NCBI GenBank assembly: GCA_015179045.1
Contig: WHUZ01000001.1
Span: forward strand, 1,488,001-1,552,000
Direction: 5' to 3'
Source: Kalaharituber pfeilii
Lineage: Eukaryota; Ascomycota; Pezizomycetes; Pezizales; Pezizaceae
DNA length: 64,000 bases
The translations under genes and the position numbers were made by a program. Below the pieces are notes generated by a model, which saw only the letters and a program-made list of their open reading frames with translations, made no database searches and was not told the origin of the DNA. Each line of letters opens with the position of its first letter. The first letter of the stretch is position 1. Below, piece by piece: positions 1 to 9,717 of the stretch.

Positions 1-95
1 AGTATTCAGGACCTGGCATGCATAAATTCCAGTGACCCAAAACCAGTTTCCGATTTGACAAAAATTCTGATTTTCACAAGAGGGTATGATACTCA

Positions 96-129
96 AGGGG
101 TATTCAGACTAGAAATATCCGATCGGATA
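96..129 (+). repeat. Left terminal inverted repeat of the Harbinger-type element
   Basis: Exact reverse complement of 2247-2280. Its outer word 'tattcagactaga' differs by one base from the terminus of the surrounding MITE family ('tattcagattaga'). Confidence 0.9.
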
Positions 130-528
130 TGGTAGATATGAAAATCCCAAAAATCCGGATAGGAAAATCGTGTTCGGTGCCCTACGATGAATTTTCATAT
201 CCGGTCCGGAGACTACTTGAAGCGTACTTATACGGTCGGATACGGGCGGATATGGGGTCCTCATGTCCGGATATTGGACTGTCATATCCGATTGAATATG
301 GGAAATCATATCTGATAGATATGCTCATGAAGTCACATGTAGGCACCACGTGCAGATGAAGGGAGTGGCCTTGGCTTGCAGTAGGCTGGTTGCATGACCC
401 TTTAGTCTACCTCCGTCTGAACTTAGAAATTCCTAAGTCCACAAGTCCACAAGTGCGTGAGCCAGTTTCCAAATAACATCAGCCACGAAGTTCCACGAGC
501 CTAAGTCCTACGCAAAAAGCCACGCAAT

Positions 529-1246
529 ATGCCACGGGTGAGCGACAAGCGCAAATTGATAAATGGTTATTGGAAAGGTCAGCAAGCTAGGAATGAACAA
601 GAGAAGCTAAATCACACTGCGGAGGTAATCAGGGATAGTGTTGAGAGTGTGGAACAGGGATGGGAAGAGGTGGTAGAGGAGTTAGAGGAGACGATGGTGG
701 AGCTTGGGGAAGTATTGGCAGAAGAGGAGATGAACCCTGAAAGCGACTCTTCTGATTGGTCAAGCAACTCCAGTAGCGATGATTCGTCATCTTCAAGTTC
801 TGAATCTGAGGATGATGGGTCTTCTGACGAATCAGAAGTGGATGTGGGAGAAGAAGATGAATGGTTGGAGGAGGAATATGACGACGAGCTTGACAACGGC
901 CATTTGGACTCCGAAATGACAGTTGAGGAGATGGAAGATGAGATACTCAAGGGGCTTATTGCCCAGTGGTTAATGAGGCACCGCTACTTGAGACTGCGCG
1001 GGAACCTAAACAAGACCAAGGCATTTAGTTTAGGGATATTACCAGAACTCGATGTGGACCGTTTTCGACAATTCTGTCGAATGACTTAGTTTAGGGATAT
1101 TACCAGAACTCGATGTGGACCGTTTTCGACAATTCTGTCGAATGAGCCCTGAGGGTTTTGAGTACGTTTATACCAGGATTAAGGACCATGTAGTTTTCAC
1201 CAACAACGGCAATAGAAAACAAGTGGACCCATCATTCCAATGTTGG
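529..1246 (+). pseudogene. N-terminal fragment of a Harbinger-type transposase
   Basis: The frame opens at the ATG at 529 with a basic start, then a long acidic/serine stretch (about residues 50-135), then a conserved block with RYLRLRG and PELDVDRFRQFCRM, which resembles the region ahead of the DDE core in Harbinger transposases. Reading stops at 1089 because a 61-bp segment is duplicated in tandem and shifts the frame. The second unit continues as MSPEGFEYVYTRIKDH and runs to about 1246, where similarity ends. No DDE catalytic region follows; the minus-strand partner gene ends right there. This looks like an internal-deletion derivative. Family assignment is by motif memory only. Confidence 0.65.
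1025..1146 (+). repeat. 61-bp tandem duplication inside the transposase
   Basis: Positions 1025-1085 and 1086-1146 are nearly identical with an exact 61-base offset. Since 61 is not a multiple of three, the duplication changes the reading frame and creates the stop at 1087-1089. Confidence 0.9.
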
Positions 1247-1799
1247 TACTCTTCGGTAGGTTTGTAGAATCCTCACTAGCACTGCTTATATCCCCTCCAG
1301 CCTCATCCTTCTTCCCGCCCAAAGTCAACGTCCCCATTAACCCATTTGTGCCTAACCCAATTGTTGAACTCATTACTACAGTTGCACGAGTTCCCAAAAA
1401 GGTATCCAGGATTTCGTAAACAGGGCAAATTTGCCGAACTTGATCTTCCACGCTTACGGTGACTTTCATTTTTTTACCATTAACCTTCACCTCCTTGACT
1501 TTAGACCCACTTCCGGTCATCTGTAACAATTCTCGAGCCTTCGTATAACTTGATACCAGATGACTTATGTGAGCTTTGGTCTTTTCCCCACCTGTATCCT
1601 GTTGGGAGATGTGTAAAATAGCTGCCCATTTACGGCACACCTCCATCTTATTCTTCGAACCCTGATAACTAGCCCAATTCTCCTTCATTATATGAGCTAG
1701 GGCAACATCCAAGTTCCCTGACCATTGAATTGGATTCCTCTTCTCTTGTTGAGATGCTGGTGGAGTCGCTTCCTTTGGCTTTGCACCCCGCCTCCCCAT
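1197..1799 (-). CDS. Myb/SANT-like accessory protein of the Harbinger element
   Basis: Open frame of about 200 residues from ATG 1799 (MGRRGAKPKE). After a basic, Pro-rich start it has a tryptophan-spaced helical region (IQWSGNLDVALAHIMKENW, then CRKWAAIL) typical of Myb/SANT-like or trihelix DNA-binding domains, then a Lys-rich linker and a Gly/Ser-rich end. Harbinger elements normally carry such a protein beside the transposase, where it helps bind DNA and import the transposase into the nucleus. It is divergent from the transposase fragment and inside the same terminal repeats. An upstream in-frame start at 1844 would be GTG, so 1799 was chosen. The frame is intact, but expression is unknown. 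Confidence 0.6.
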   Translation of the reverse strand: MGRRGAKPKEATPPASQQEKRNPIQWSGNLDVALAHIMKENWASYQGSKNKMEVCRKWAAILHISQQDTGGEKTKAHISHLVSSYTKARELLQMTGSGSKVKEVKVNGKKMKVTVSVEDQVRQICPVYEILDTFLGTRATVVMSSTIGLGTNGLMGTLTLGGKKDEAGGDISSASEDSTNLPKSTNIGMMGPLVFYCRCW

Positions 1800-2246
1800 C
1801 CTACAACCCCCCCCGAAACACCACAACCTCATTAGTGAACTCACTCTAGACCATAACTCCCAGTTTAGACGATCTGCTTACCTTTCATCGAAATGGTACT
1901 AGTTGCAATCTCCAAACTTAAGCGTAAACTTCGAATCCTTGAAGCGTGGGAACACTTGGTGGGGGAGGGTTGAGTTTGTTGCCAGTTGCATCACACAAAC
2001 CGGCAAGCCAAGATGATGAGGCTCAGAAGCCAAGAAATGCCGCTTAGTTCCTCACGTGCAAAATCATAATCGTCACGTTTATGACGCCAAGCACCAGATA
2101 TGTCCCAAAAACTGTCGGATATGACGCCAAAATTTTGCATGTAGAGAGGACCCCATATCCGGGGTAAAACTGCTGATTTCTCGTACGTTAATTTTTACCG
2201 GGCATTCAGACTAGGGGAAAGTCATGTCCGCATATGGGTGAATACG

Positions 2247-2280
2247 TATCCGATCGGATATTTCTAGTCTGAATACCCCT
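2247..2280 (-). repeat. Right terminal inverted repeat of the Harbinger-type element
   Basis: Exact reverse complement of 96-129, followed directly by the tca target duplicate at 2281-2283. Confidence 0.9.
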
Positions 2281-2333
2281 TCAGACTACAGACTGGTTTG
2301 TCCGCCGGATTCCGGGACAGTCTAATCTGAATA

Positions 2334-3139
2334 CCGCTAGTGGTTACTGTCAGCCAAGTAGACTTTGTTGCAAACAGCCGCAGCGTGCATCTATAACGCA
2401 AATAGCATACCGCACACATATCCTTTCCATATTATGTCATCATCATGTGTCAATCAAAATCATAAGCATTATGATAGCTTTTACATCATTCCTAAGCATC
2501 TCATTATATTACAGCACTTTGACTTAGTGGGAGGTGTTGCAAAGATTAGAGATGGTGTAAAATGAAATCATCACGAACTGTTCGCCCTACACATAACCAC
2601 ACGTGCGTATCAACTTTACATGCAACATGCCCGTCCTAGTAAACTCCGAAGTCAAAGAGCCGTAATAACAAGAGCTTACTGTAGGAGCAGATTCAGGCTC
2701 TAATTTAAATTTAGAGGACATGGCAAAAGTACCATTTCATGTACAATACAATTGCAATGATGAGATGTAAATATGAATAGGATTTGTGTGCATTATTTGT
2801 GTTTGTAGATGCGCCCTGTGAATCGGTTATTTAATGTGAATCGGGGTGCGAATACACTGGCGCTGAAAATGGTGCGCGGGTGTATGCAGCCGAGAAGGTT
2901 ACTAACTGAGCCCTTTATGTAGGCCAATCACGAAGGGGCCACGGCAGCTAAAAGCTCCCCAGTAAGCATTGGTAAGTATATTTTGGTAACCATTCAGCCT
3001 TAGTTATTCTTAAGATAACACCAGAGACTGAAACATGCATATAGGTGAAACGAAACGGTTTTATACATCAAAGAAATACAGAAAGCAACTGCAACAGATG
3101 TATTGTTCCAAGATGCGCTGGTGAATGTTACAGTAGCGG
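2334..3139. other. Spacer without recognised gene
   Basis: About 800 bases between two MITE copies. Only short open frames in both strands, none with a recognisable motif. I see nothing else in it. Confidence 0.6.
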
Positions 3140-3518
3140 TATTCAGATTAGAAAAATCTGGCCAGATTTTCCGGATTTCAGAATTTTATCAAGTCCGGAA
3201 AATCCGGTCATCTCCATACAAAATTTTATCTGGTCTGTTCATGTTATAAACCAGTTAAACCGGTTTATTTTTGCGTTTTTTTGCAGAAAAAATCCGGTCA
3301 GATTTTTGCGACAACTGCATATATATGATGCATTTTGCGGGCCTTGATGCAATATTCAGGACCTGGTGTGCATAAATTCCAGTGGATTTTTGAACCCAAA
3401 ACCAGTTTCCGATTTGACAAAAAATCCGATTTTCACAAGAGGGTACTCAGACTACAGACCGGATAAACTGGTTTGTCTGCCGGATTCCATTTTATATGAG
3501 GACAGTCTAATCTGAATA
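3140..3518. mobile_element. Uninterrupted MITE, about 380 bp
   Basis: Bounded by the inverted terminus 'tattcagattaga' at 3140 and its complement ending at 3518. No coding capacity; the interior has palindromic Ccgg-rich words. The right two thirds match the split copy at 1-95 plus 2281-2333. A clear target duplication is not visible, because the flanks around the first bases are ambiguous. Confidence 0.75.
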
Positions 3519-3862
3519 TATCTTTATCCATGCCGCATGTCCAGGCCATTCATATGGCCTCCAACGGCAGGATGCCGTCTCACCCGCATACCGAATCCAA
3601 CTAGAGGTTAAAGCTATACCAAGGGAAACGACGTTCAAGCCACCTACTCCCGGGCAATGAATAGTGCCAGCGAGGAACTAAGGAAAAACCATCTTTGAGA
3701 AGTTGGTCTGATGGTCAGATTCAAATACAAGTCGGTGTCCCGCTATTTGCCATAATTGCGCCAGTGACCGTAGGATCTCTTCAATTGGTCTTGCTGTACA
3801 CTGCGATCCGGCAAGAGTCAGCACATGAGCATTGACCACTCGACGTTCGGGCACGGAACAGC

Positions 3863-6041
3863 ATGGCTGCTATGACTGCCACCTCGGGAGTCTTTTCTTC
3901 TGCCGGCAGTTCCTCTCTCGATGCGACAGGTTGCGTCACGGAGAAGCAGCGGACGCCATCGCCTCCATTGTCGCTGGAGTCTGCGCCGAACACTGTGAAG
4001 CCTGGCTACGACCAAACACATAGAAAGCTGAAAGGCCGGCACATTCAGCTTATTGGGATTGGAGGCACATTGGGAACCGCTCTCTACATTCAAATTGGCA
4101 GGGGCTTAACCCAGGGAGGACCAGCCAGCCTTTTTATAGCATTTACACTCTGGTAGGCTCTCCGTTTTGCTTTCTGGCTCTCAATAGAATCATTACATAT
4201 TGCATAAGATGCATAGTATACATTGTTGGTTATGCTGGCCCGCACTCTGTAGAGCACAACGGTCGGCTTCCCGTTTAGGAAATCGCCATTGCATCCCCTG
4301 GTTCCGGCCCCTCCCTGCGGACATCCTCCGGCTGGGATATCCTCATGTCTTGATTGCAGCGCAAATTGAATTCACCGCTGAATTTTGGAACCTTCAGGTG
4401 CACCGTTATCCTATGCATCAATTGCAACATTTCTGAGATGGTAACCTACCTCCCGATCTCCAGTCCCTTCATCCGATTCGCTGGACGTTACGTAGATGAA
4501 GCACTCGGTGTAGCCACTGGATACAACTTCTTCATCTTACAAGCTGCACTGGTCCCGTACGAAATAGTAGCGTGCAATCTCATCATCAACTACTGGACAA
4601 CGAAAATCCACGTCGCTATTGTGATTGCTGTGATTGTCGTCATATATGCACTGGCGAATTTCTTCGCGGTAGAGTGGTACGGAGAGACCGAATTTTGGAT
4701 GGCCCTTGGGAAAGTGCTGTTAATCTTAGGATTGATTGCATTTACATTTATTACGATGGTCGGAGGGAATCCGTTGCGCGATGCATACGGATTTCGGTAT
4801 TGGAGAGACCCAGTGCGTATTCTGGTGGCAATGACGAAGAAGATACATAGCTAATGACACCGATGGTGAATAGGGCCCGTTTGCAGAATACATCAAGACT
4901 GGCGGTCTAGGACACTTTATGGGATTTTTGTCATGCTTAATCCAAGCAAGTTTCACTATTGCTGGTCCTGACTATGTCAGTATGGCTGCTGGTATTTGAC
5001 CCCTTTCCCTAGTATATTCTGCGCATGCAGGGACCTGCTAACATTTTGAAGGTGAGGCTATCAAGCCGCGCACTACGATGCCCCGTGCATTTAATGCCGC
5101 CATATACCGCCTTACCTTTTTCTTTGTCCTCGGTTCCCTTTGCGTTGGTATTGTCGTACCTCACAACGACCTTACTCTCAGCGATGCTCTTTCAGCAGGC
5201 AAGCCAGGTGCTGCAGCGTCTCCATATGTTATTGCAATGGACCGCCTCAAGATACCGATTCTGCCACATATTGTGAATGCACTGATCTTGACATCGGCAT
5301 TCTCTGCTGGGAACAGCTATGTATTTTGCGCCAGCCGCAGCTTGTACGGGTTGGCGCTTGAGGGTAAAGCACCCAGGATTTTCTCGAAGTGCACTAGCCG
5401 AGGTGTTCCCGTGTACAGTGTCATGGTGGTTCTTGCCATTGGACTGCTTGCATACCTCCAGGTGTCAAATTCGGCAGCCATGGTTTTGAGCTGGTTTGTC
5501 AGTTTAGTAGGTATCAAGTCCATGAATGAAATCCAGAGCTTGTTAACGCATCCTGCCTAGGTCACTGCTTCCCAACTAATTAACTATTCCATCTTGAACG
5601 TCACATTCCTCAGATGGCGACGTGCTCTCAAGGCCCAGGGCATCCCCGTCAGTTCCCTCCCGAACATTAGCCGCTGCGGAACATGGGGTGCTTACTATGC
5701 CATGGTCGCCACTGCCATCATGTGTATTGTCGGTGGCTACACAGTGTTCCTCCCAGGCAGGTGGAATGTCCCCTCGTTTCTATTCAGCTACACCATGGTT
5801 GCGTTGTTCCCCATGATGTTTTTTGCATGGAAGTACTTGAAGGGAACCACATTGCGGGATCCGGATACTGTGGACTTGAGTGCAGAGAAAGAGGACATTG
5901 ACCGTTATGAGCGTGAATTCATTGATACCCCTCCAAGGTGAATCCACCCTCCATACCCCTTGGTACTAATTGGTATAGGCGCTGACATGCACTATCTGTA
6001 GGAACGTTATTGTTAAGTATTGGGATAAGATATTTGAGTAA
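3863..6041 (+). CDS. Amino-acid permease, AAT/YAT family (Dip5-like)
   Basis: Plasma-membrane proton symporter for amino acids. Six exons fit one frame: 3863-4152, 4398-4812, 4874-4991, 5052-5506, 5561-5937 and 6002-6041, giving 564 residues, the usual family length. Visible family signatures: RHIQLIGIGGTLGTALYI at the first membrane helix, SEMVTYLPISSPFIRFAGRYVD, WYGETEFWMALGKVLLI, FTIAGPDYVSMAAGEA, and SAFSAGNSYVFCASRSLYG. A hydrophilic N terminus of about 50 residues precedes the first helix. The motif set resembles fungal dicarboxylic amino-acid permeases (Dip5), but the substrate is inferred. Intron 1 is long (245 nt); the others are 54-64 nt. The last exon encodes only 13 residues. It lies convergent to the kinase pseudogene 134 bp downstream. 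No disabling change seen. Confidence 0.88.
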
Positions 6042-6175
6042 GCGATGGAAAGAAGTGTTCATCCCCCTCTTGTCTATTAAAGTTAGTAAAAGTTTGAGTA
6101 GATGGTGCTTGCATTATGTTATATTTAAGCTAGTATTGTTTTATTGTTTTATGTTGAAGGAATGTAGACTCGGTA

Positions 6176-7187
6176 TCATAATGATCCAAGCTTGTGAATG
6201 CCTTCATCCTCTGCAATTTGAGCCAGTAGCTTCCTAACACCCTGCAAGGCGTTTTCATCTGGTTCCTTCCGTGGGTCCTCGTTGCATGTGCAAAATCAAT
6301 TAATTTCATATCTTCAACTATCTTAGTCTTCTCATCATCATCTTCCTCTTCTTCCTCTTCTACTTCTTCTTTGTCATTCTCTTTGTCCTTAGCAACTTTT
6401 GTCTCCTCTTGCTTCAATGCCTCCTCGAATGCTGCGCGCTTTCCCTCATAACAAAGCAGCAAATTCGCACTATATATCCTACTTCTTGGTTTTCCAATAG
6501 CTTCTTCACGCCCCTTACTCTTTCCAAAAACCTCTTTGCCACCAATAACACCCGCTCCTCTGTGAGCTCTGATGTGAAATACTCCTTTAATCCCCTCAAT
6601 GATGCTTTCCGCAGTGAAGACCCTTCCATAATACCTGTCATACACTCTATATCCCGTCTCACCTACTGCGGGATCCTTGCTTGCACTCCCTTTATACACC
6701 TTCATCCCCGGTAACCGCATACCAAGGCTTCGGCTGGTGGATTTCATTGCTGACTTTGTCGAGACGAGCACGCTTCTCAGGACTGGCATTCTCACCCCAG
6801 AGTTGGGCACCGAGTTTAATGTCTAATACACAGGGGCGAGTGAAGCTATAGGCGACATTGGAGAGAACGATGTTGGTGGCTCACCGAGTTGGAGAGTGCC
6901 GAAGAAGGTCGGCATGTGTGTGGCGAACTCAGGGTGCTCTGAGCAGGAGACTTCGTAGAAGGAGACCTCGGCAGCGGTGTAGGGTTTGATACCAAGTGAG
7001 CCGGACTCGTCGGAGAGGACACCACCACTATATATAAGGCCCAGGTTAGTATCTTTGGTACCTTGAGATTTGGTTTGGGGATAACGTAATGTCCAGCTGC
7101 TGCAAGGCCGAGCGACTTGAGATTCGACGAAATCAACGCAGGAATCGGGGTGCTCTCTGCTGGTGCGGGGTTCGGAGTCCCAGACAT
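6176..7187 (-). pseudogene. Inositol polyphosphate multikinase (Arg82/Ipk2-like), frame-broken
   Basis: Pieces of the IPK family lie in correct order on the minus strand: GGVLSDESGSLGIKPYTAAE, the substrate-site motif PCVLDIKLG, SLGMRLPGMKVYKG, the YDRYYGR block, the ATP-side YSANLLLCYEG and KLIDFAHAT, and a C-terminal NALQGVRKLLAQIAED. They do not share one frame. After the 5' exon (ATG 7187) changes are needed near 7025 (no in-phase splice found), near 6880, at the GAAATCC near 6745, and after the DFAH motif near 6260. Active members phosphorylate Ins(1,4,5)P3 on the way to IP5. Three or four breaks within 1 kb argue for a dead gene; clustered sequencing errors are the alternative. Confidence 0.75.
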
Positions 7188-7529
7188 CTTGATTAGTTCG
7201 AGGTCTTCTAGATTTGGTATATACCAATGCCCGGCCTTGACACCTGCTTTATCCAAAATTCAGGGCAATTGATTGCGCGGGCTCTGCAGGGTACAACTAA
7301 CTGGGACAACACAAGTAAGCACAACGCTGTATCAAGGAATATACATATCGATAATCTGGTTTGTATAACAAGTAATACCTTTTCAGAGCATTTGTATTTC
7401 TACTCATTATTGACACACTCATCATCTCTATTAGACCCTATTGAATGAGGGTATCTTCCTGTCCTATTGTAGATTACTGCGCAGAGAGATTTGAGGTTTT
7501 GGACTACCACATCAGAAAGTGTATTTCAG

Positions 7530-8060
7530 CGTATCTTGAGTAATCATCAATGAAGGTTATGTAGTAGAGGTTGCCACCCTGAGATTGGACTGAAAATAGA
7601 CTGGTGATATCTATATGAATTAAATAAGTGGTTGCACAAATATCTCTGGAGGCAGGGTCCTATATAAAGAATTATATTGAGCGTAGGTATTACAGAAGAA
7701 AGAGAATAGGCATCTTGAGATGCAGTTACCATCAATATATTGTTCCTTAGCAGAAGACCATAACTGAAGAGAGGTATGACCTAGAGCTTTGTGCCTGAGG
7801 AGAGATATGCAGTACCATGTTTTGCTAAAACAGGAACTTGTAGGAGACCATGTTCACAATATCCAATAAAACAAACTTTATTATCTGCCTTATTCCTAAT
7901 TTCAACCCAATCATCCTCACCATCATCCGAGACCTTCTGAAACTCTTTATTCTATCCACAAACAGATAATAAAGTAAGTTCAATAATCTGACTACCGACG
8001 TCCATATCTAGCCCTGTAACTTACAATAGAAACAAGCAATGGCAAGCGCATGTTAGTCAT
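7530..8060 (-). pseudogene. Ty1/copia retrotransposon relic (GAG-pre-integrase and integrase start)
   Basis: Reading the minus strand, HKALGHTSLQLW near 7775 resembles the GAG-pre-integrase motif. It is followed after frame changes by HIDITSLFSVQSQGGNLYYI and FIDDYSRYAEIHFL near 7545-7620, the start of a copia integrase core with its first catalytic Asp region. Stops and frame changes interrupt it throughout. No LTR, reverse transcriptase or RNase H was found around it. It is a fragment of an old insertion. Confidence 0.7.
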
Positions 8061-8819
8061 GATCTACATAATATAACAAACGCTATATAACAACAGGATG
8101 ATCCATTTTGACAAGTCCTCGAGGTAAACTAATGAGAGGTTGGAAGAGAAGCTAACAGAATAGGAGGAACACGGAAACAACAACGGAAAGCACTTTTGCA
8201 AGGCCCTTTGCTGCCAACAGAAAAACAAACTATATTAGAGATGTTGGTATTCTTTCACAATTATACCACTCAGGCATTTTTATGCAGGCAGAGAAGCAAG
8301 CTGACAGAATCCAAGAGGCGCTTAAGTGACGTATAGTATAACCAATCAAATCTTACGAACTTCGGTTAGGAGGTATGAAGTCGGCAATGCTAGCAACTGA
8401 ATTAATCGTATTTTCTCCTGATGACAGGACTTTCAGGATATGTTAAAAAAATCAACTAGTCCCCTGTTACAGTTGCTTGAGCTAGCGGTGATCCAAAACA
8501 GGGATCATCAGTTGTACCTTCTCCTAAAGGCACTCAGTCGGTGATTATTATTCGAACCTCATGGGCACCAGCATTAGCTATAGCACATGGTAGCGACAAA
8601 GGAAAATTATAAGGTGTTCCGTGATGGTCTCTCTGACCCTATGTGAAGCTCCAGAGTTCAACCCTCATATAGTTAAGCACATGAAGCTTCACCAGGCCAG
8701 CATTTGCCAAACCTTAGCATCCTGCATATTCACTTATTTCTATTACATATTTGGCAACGTGGAAATGTCACAATTTATGCACAGAAAAGATTAAATACAG
8801 GGTTCCAACTAGGCATTAG
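8061..8819. other. Gene-free spacer
   Basis: AT-rich sequence next to the copia relic. It may include further decayed retrotransposon sequence, but I could not recognise any domain on either strand. Confidence 0.5.
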
Positions 8820-9047
8820 TGAATCATTAGCATTACAGTCCATCGTCTCCAGCTCGAAATCGAACCGGCGCCCTCAATTCTACCATGGCCTCTTGTTGTA
8901 CTCCATCACTAGAGATAATAGACAAACCACTTCACTAAGCTAATAGCATCATCTCCAACAAGCTATAGGCCAATTCGAACTGTAAACTACTCACAATCCC
9001 CTTATACTGCCAACCCTCCATCCACTTCTCTTACCACCTTTTCCACC
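8820..9047 (-). mobile_element. tRNA-derived SINE, copy 1
   Basis: On the minus strand a box A-like word TAGCTTAGTG (about 8933-8943) is followed by a box B-like GGTTCGATTTC (8856-8866), the spacing of a RNA polymerase III internal promoter. The segment aligns over roughly 230 bp with 43189-43442, including flanking non-tRNA text such as ggactgtaat and the GA-rich head. No functional tRNA fold is evident, so this is a SINE rather than a tRNA gene. Confidence 0.65.
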
Positions 9048-9717
9048 TCTGACAGCATCCTCACCCACAGTCTATTCCATCGCGTTCCTACCACACCCTC
9101 TACTGTCCCTACCACTACTACCTCCAATACAAATCAACTAAGCTATTTACACCATTCAGACCATTCCGCCAATACTAGTGCCACATTCATGATACCATCC
9201 AACCTAGCCTCTTTCAAAGGTGTAAATAGTCAATTGAGAGAGGATATACTAGAGTAGAAAGAAAAAGGCCGAAGGCATTAAATCTTTTGTAGAGTACTCG
9301 AGTAGGCATGGGTAGGGGTGGTGGCGCGGGCCAGGCAGGCTTGCCTCCAGTGTAGTGTACTGACGAGTCAGGATCAGTCAGGCCAATGTGTATGCAGTCC
9401 AATCCCGCATCACTTCTGGAACTACAACTGCTAGCAAAGGACAATGCAACACAATCAATCTCTATAGTAGTAGATACAGAGAAAGGAGGACGGCACCGCA
9501 GTGGGGACGCCCCTCCCGTCGATGGAAGTCGGTGGCGGCACCAAACTATTGGAAGCTCTGGTGGCCGTGCTCTTGGCGTTTCTTGGGCCCAGCACCTGCT
9601 ATGTAATAGGGAGCCAGTGCCTGTCACATTCCTCAACTCAAACAACCCAGCTCTCCACCTTCTTCTGCACCTCACCCAATAGCAATTGCGCAACACAATC
9701 CTCAGCATTTTGCAGCC
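9048..9717. other. Upstream region of RTF2
   Basis: CT-rich sequence in front of RTF2. Overlapping open frames on both strands here (about 9214-9708) have no recognisable motif and look like chance frames in GC-rich sequence. Confidence 0.5.

Larger units (their letters stand above)
96..2280. mobile_element. PIF/Harbinger-type DNA transposon, internally deleted
   Basis: Perfect 34-bp terminal inverted repeats (96-129 and 2247-2280, starting AGGGGTATTC) bound 2,185 bp. The 3-bp direct repeat tca flanks it (93-95 and 2281-2283), the target-duplication length known for PIF/Harbinger. The intact MITE copy shows a single tca at the matching place. Many copies of a 'catatccg/cggatat' word lie just inside both ends, as expected for transposase binding sites. 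It carries the two gene types typical of Harbinger: a transposase start (plus strand) and a Myb/SANT-like protein (minus strand). The catalytic part of the transposase is missing, so it is probably non-autonomous. Confidence 0.85.
1..2333. mobile_element. MITE interrupted by a Harbinger-type element; left end outside the window
   Basis: The pieces 1-95 and 2281-2333 match, in order, the 3' part of the uninterrupted MITE at 3140-3518: shared text starts at the 'tattcagg acctgg' region (position 3 here, about 3352 there) and ends in the inverted terminus 'taatctgaata'. The copy is split at one point by the element at 96-2280. The left terminus lies before position 1. No coding capacity belongs to the MITE itself. 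Confidence 0.8.

Noticed and set aside
612..950. Ser-rich 112-codon minus-strand frame
   Set aside because: Antisense shadow of the acidic Glu/Asp/Ser stretch of the transposase fragment.
4812..5060. Apparent stop codons in the amino-acid permease
   Set aside because: They fall inside GT-AG introns at 4813-4873 and 4992-5051; splicing gives the expected family sequence.
8820..9047. Genuine tRNA gene
   Set aside because: B-box is present but no complete cloverleaf or acceptor stem can be drawn, and the similarity to 43189-43442 extends beyond any tRNA.
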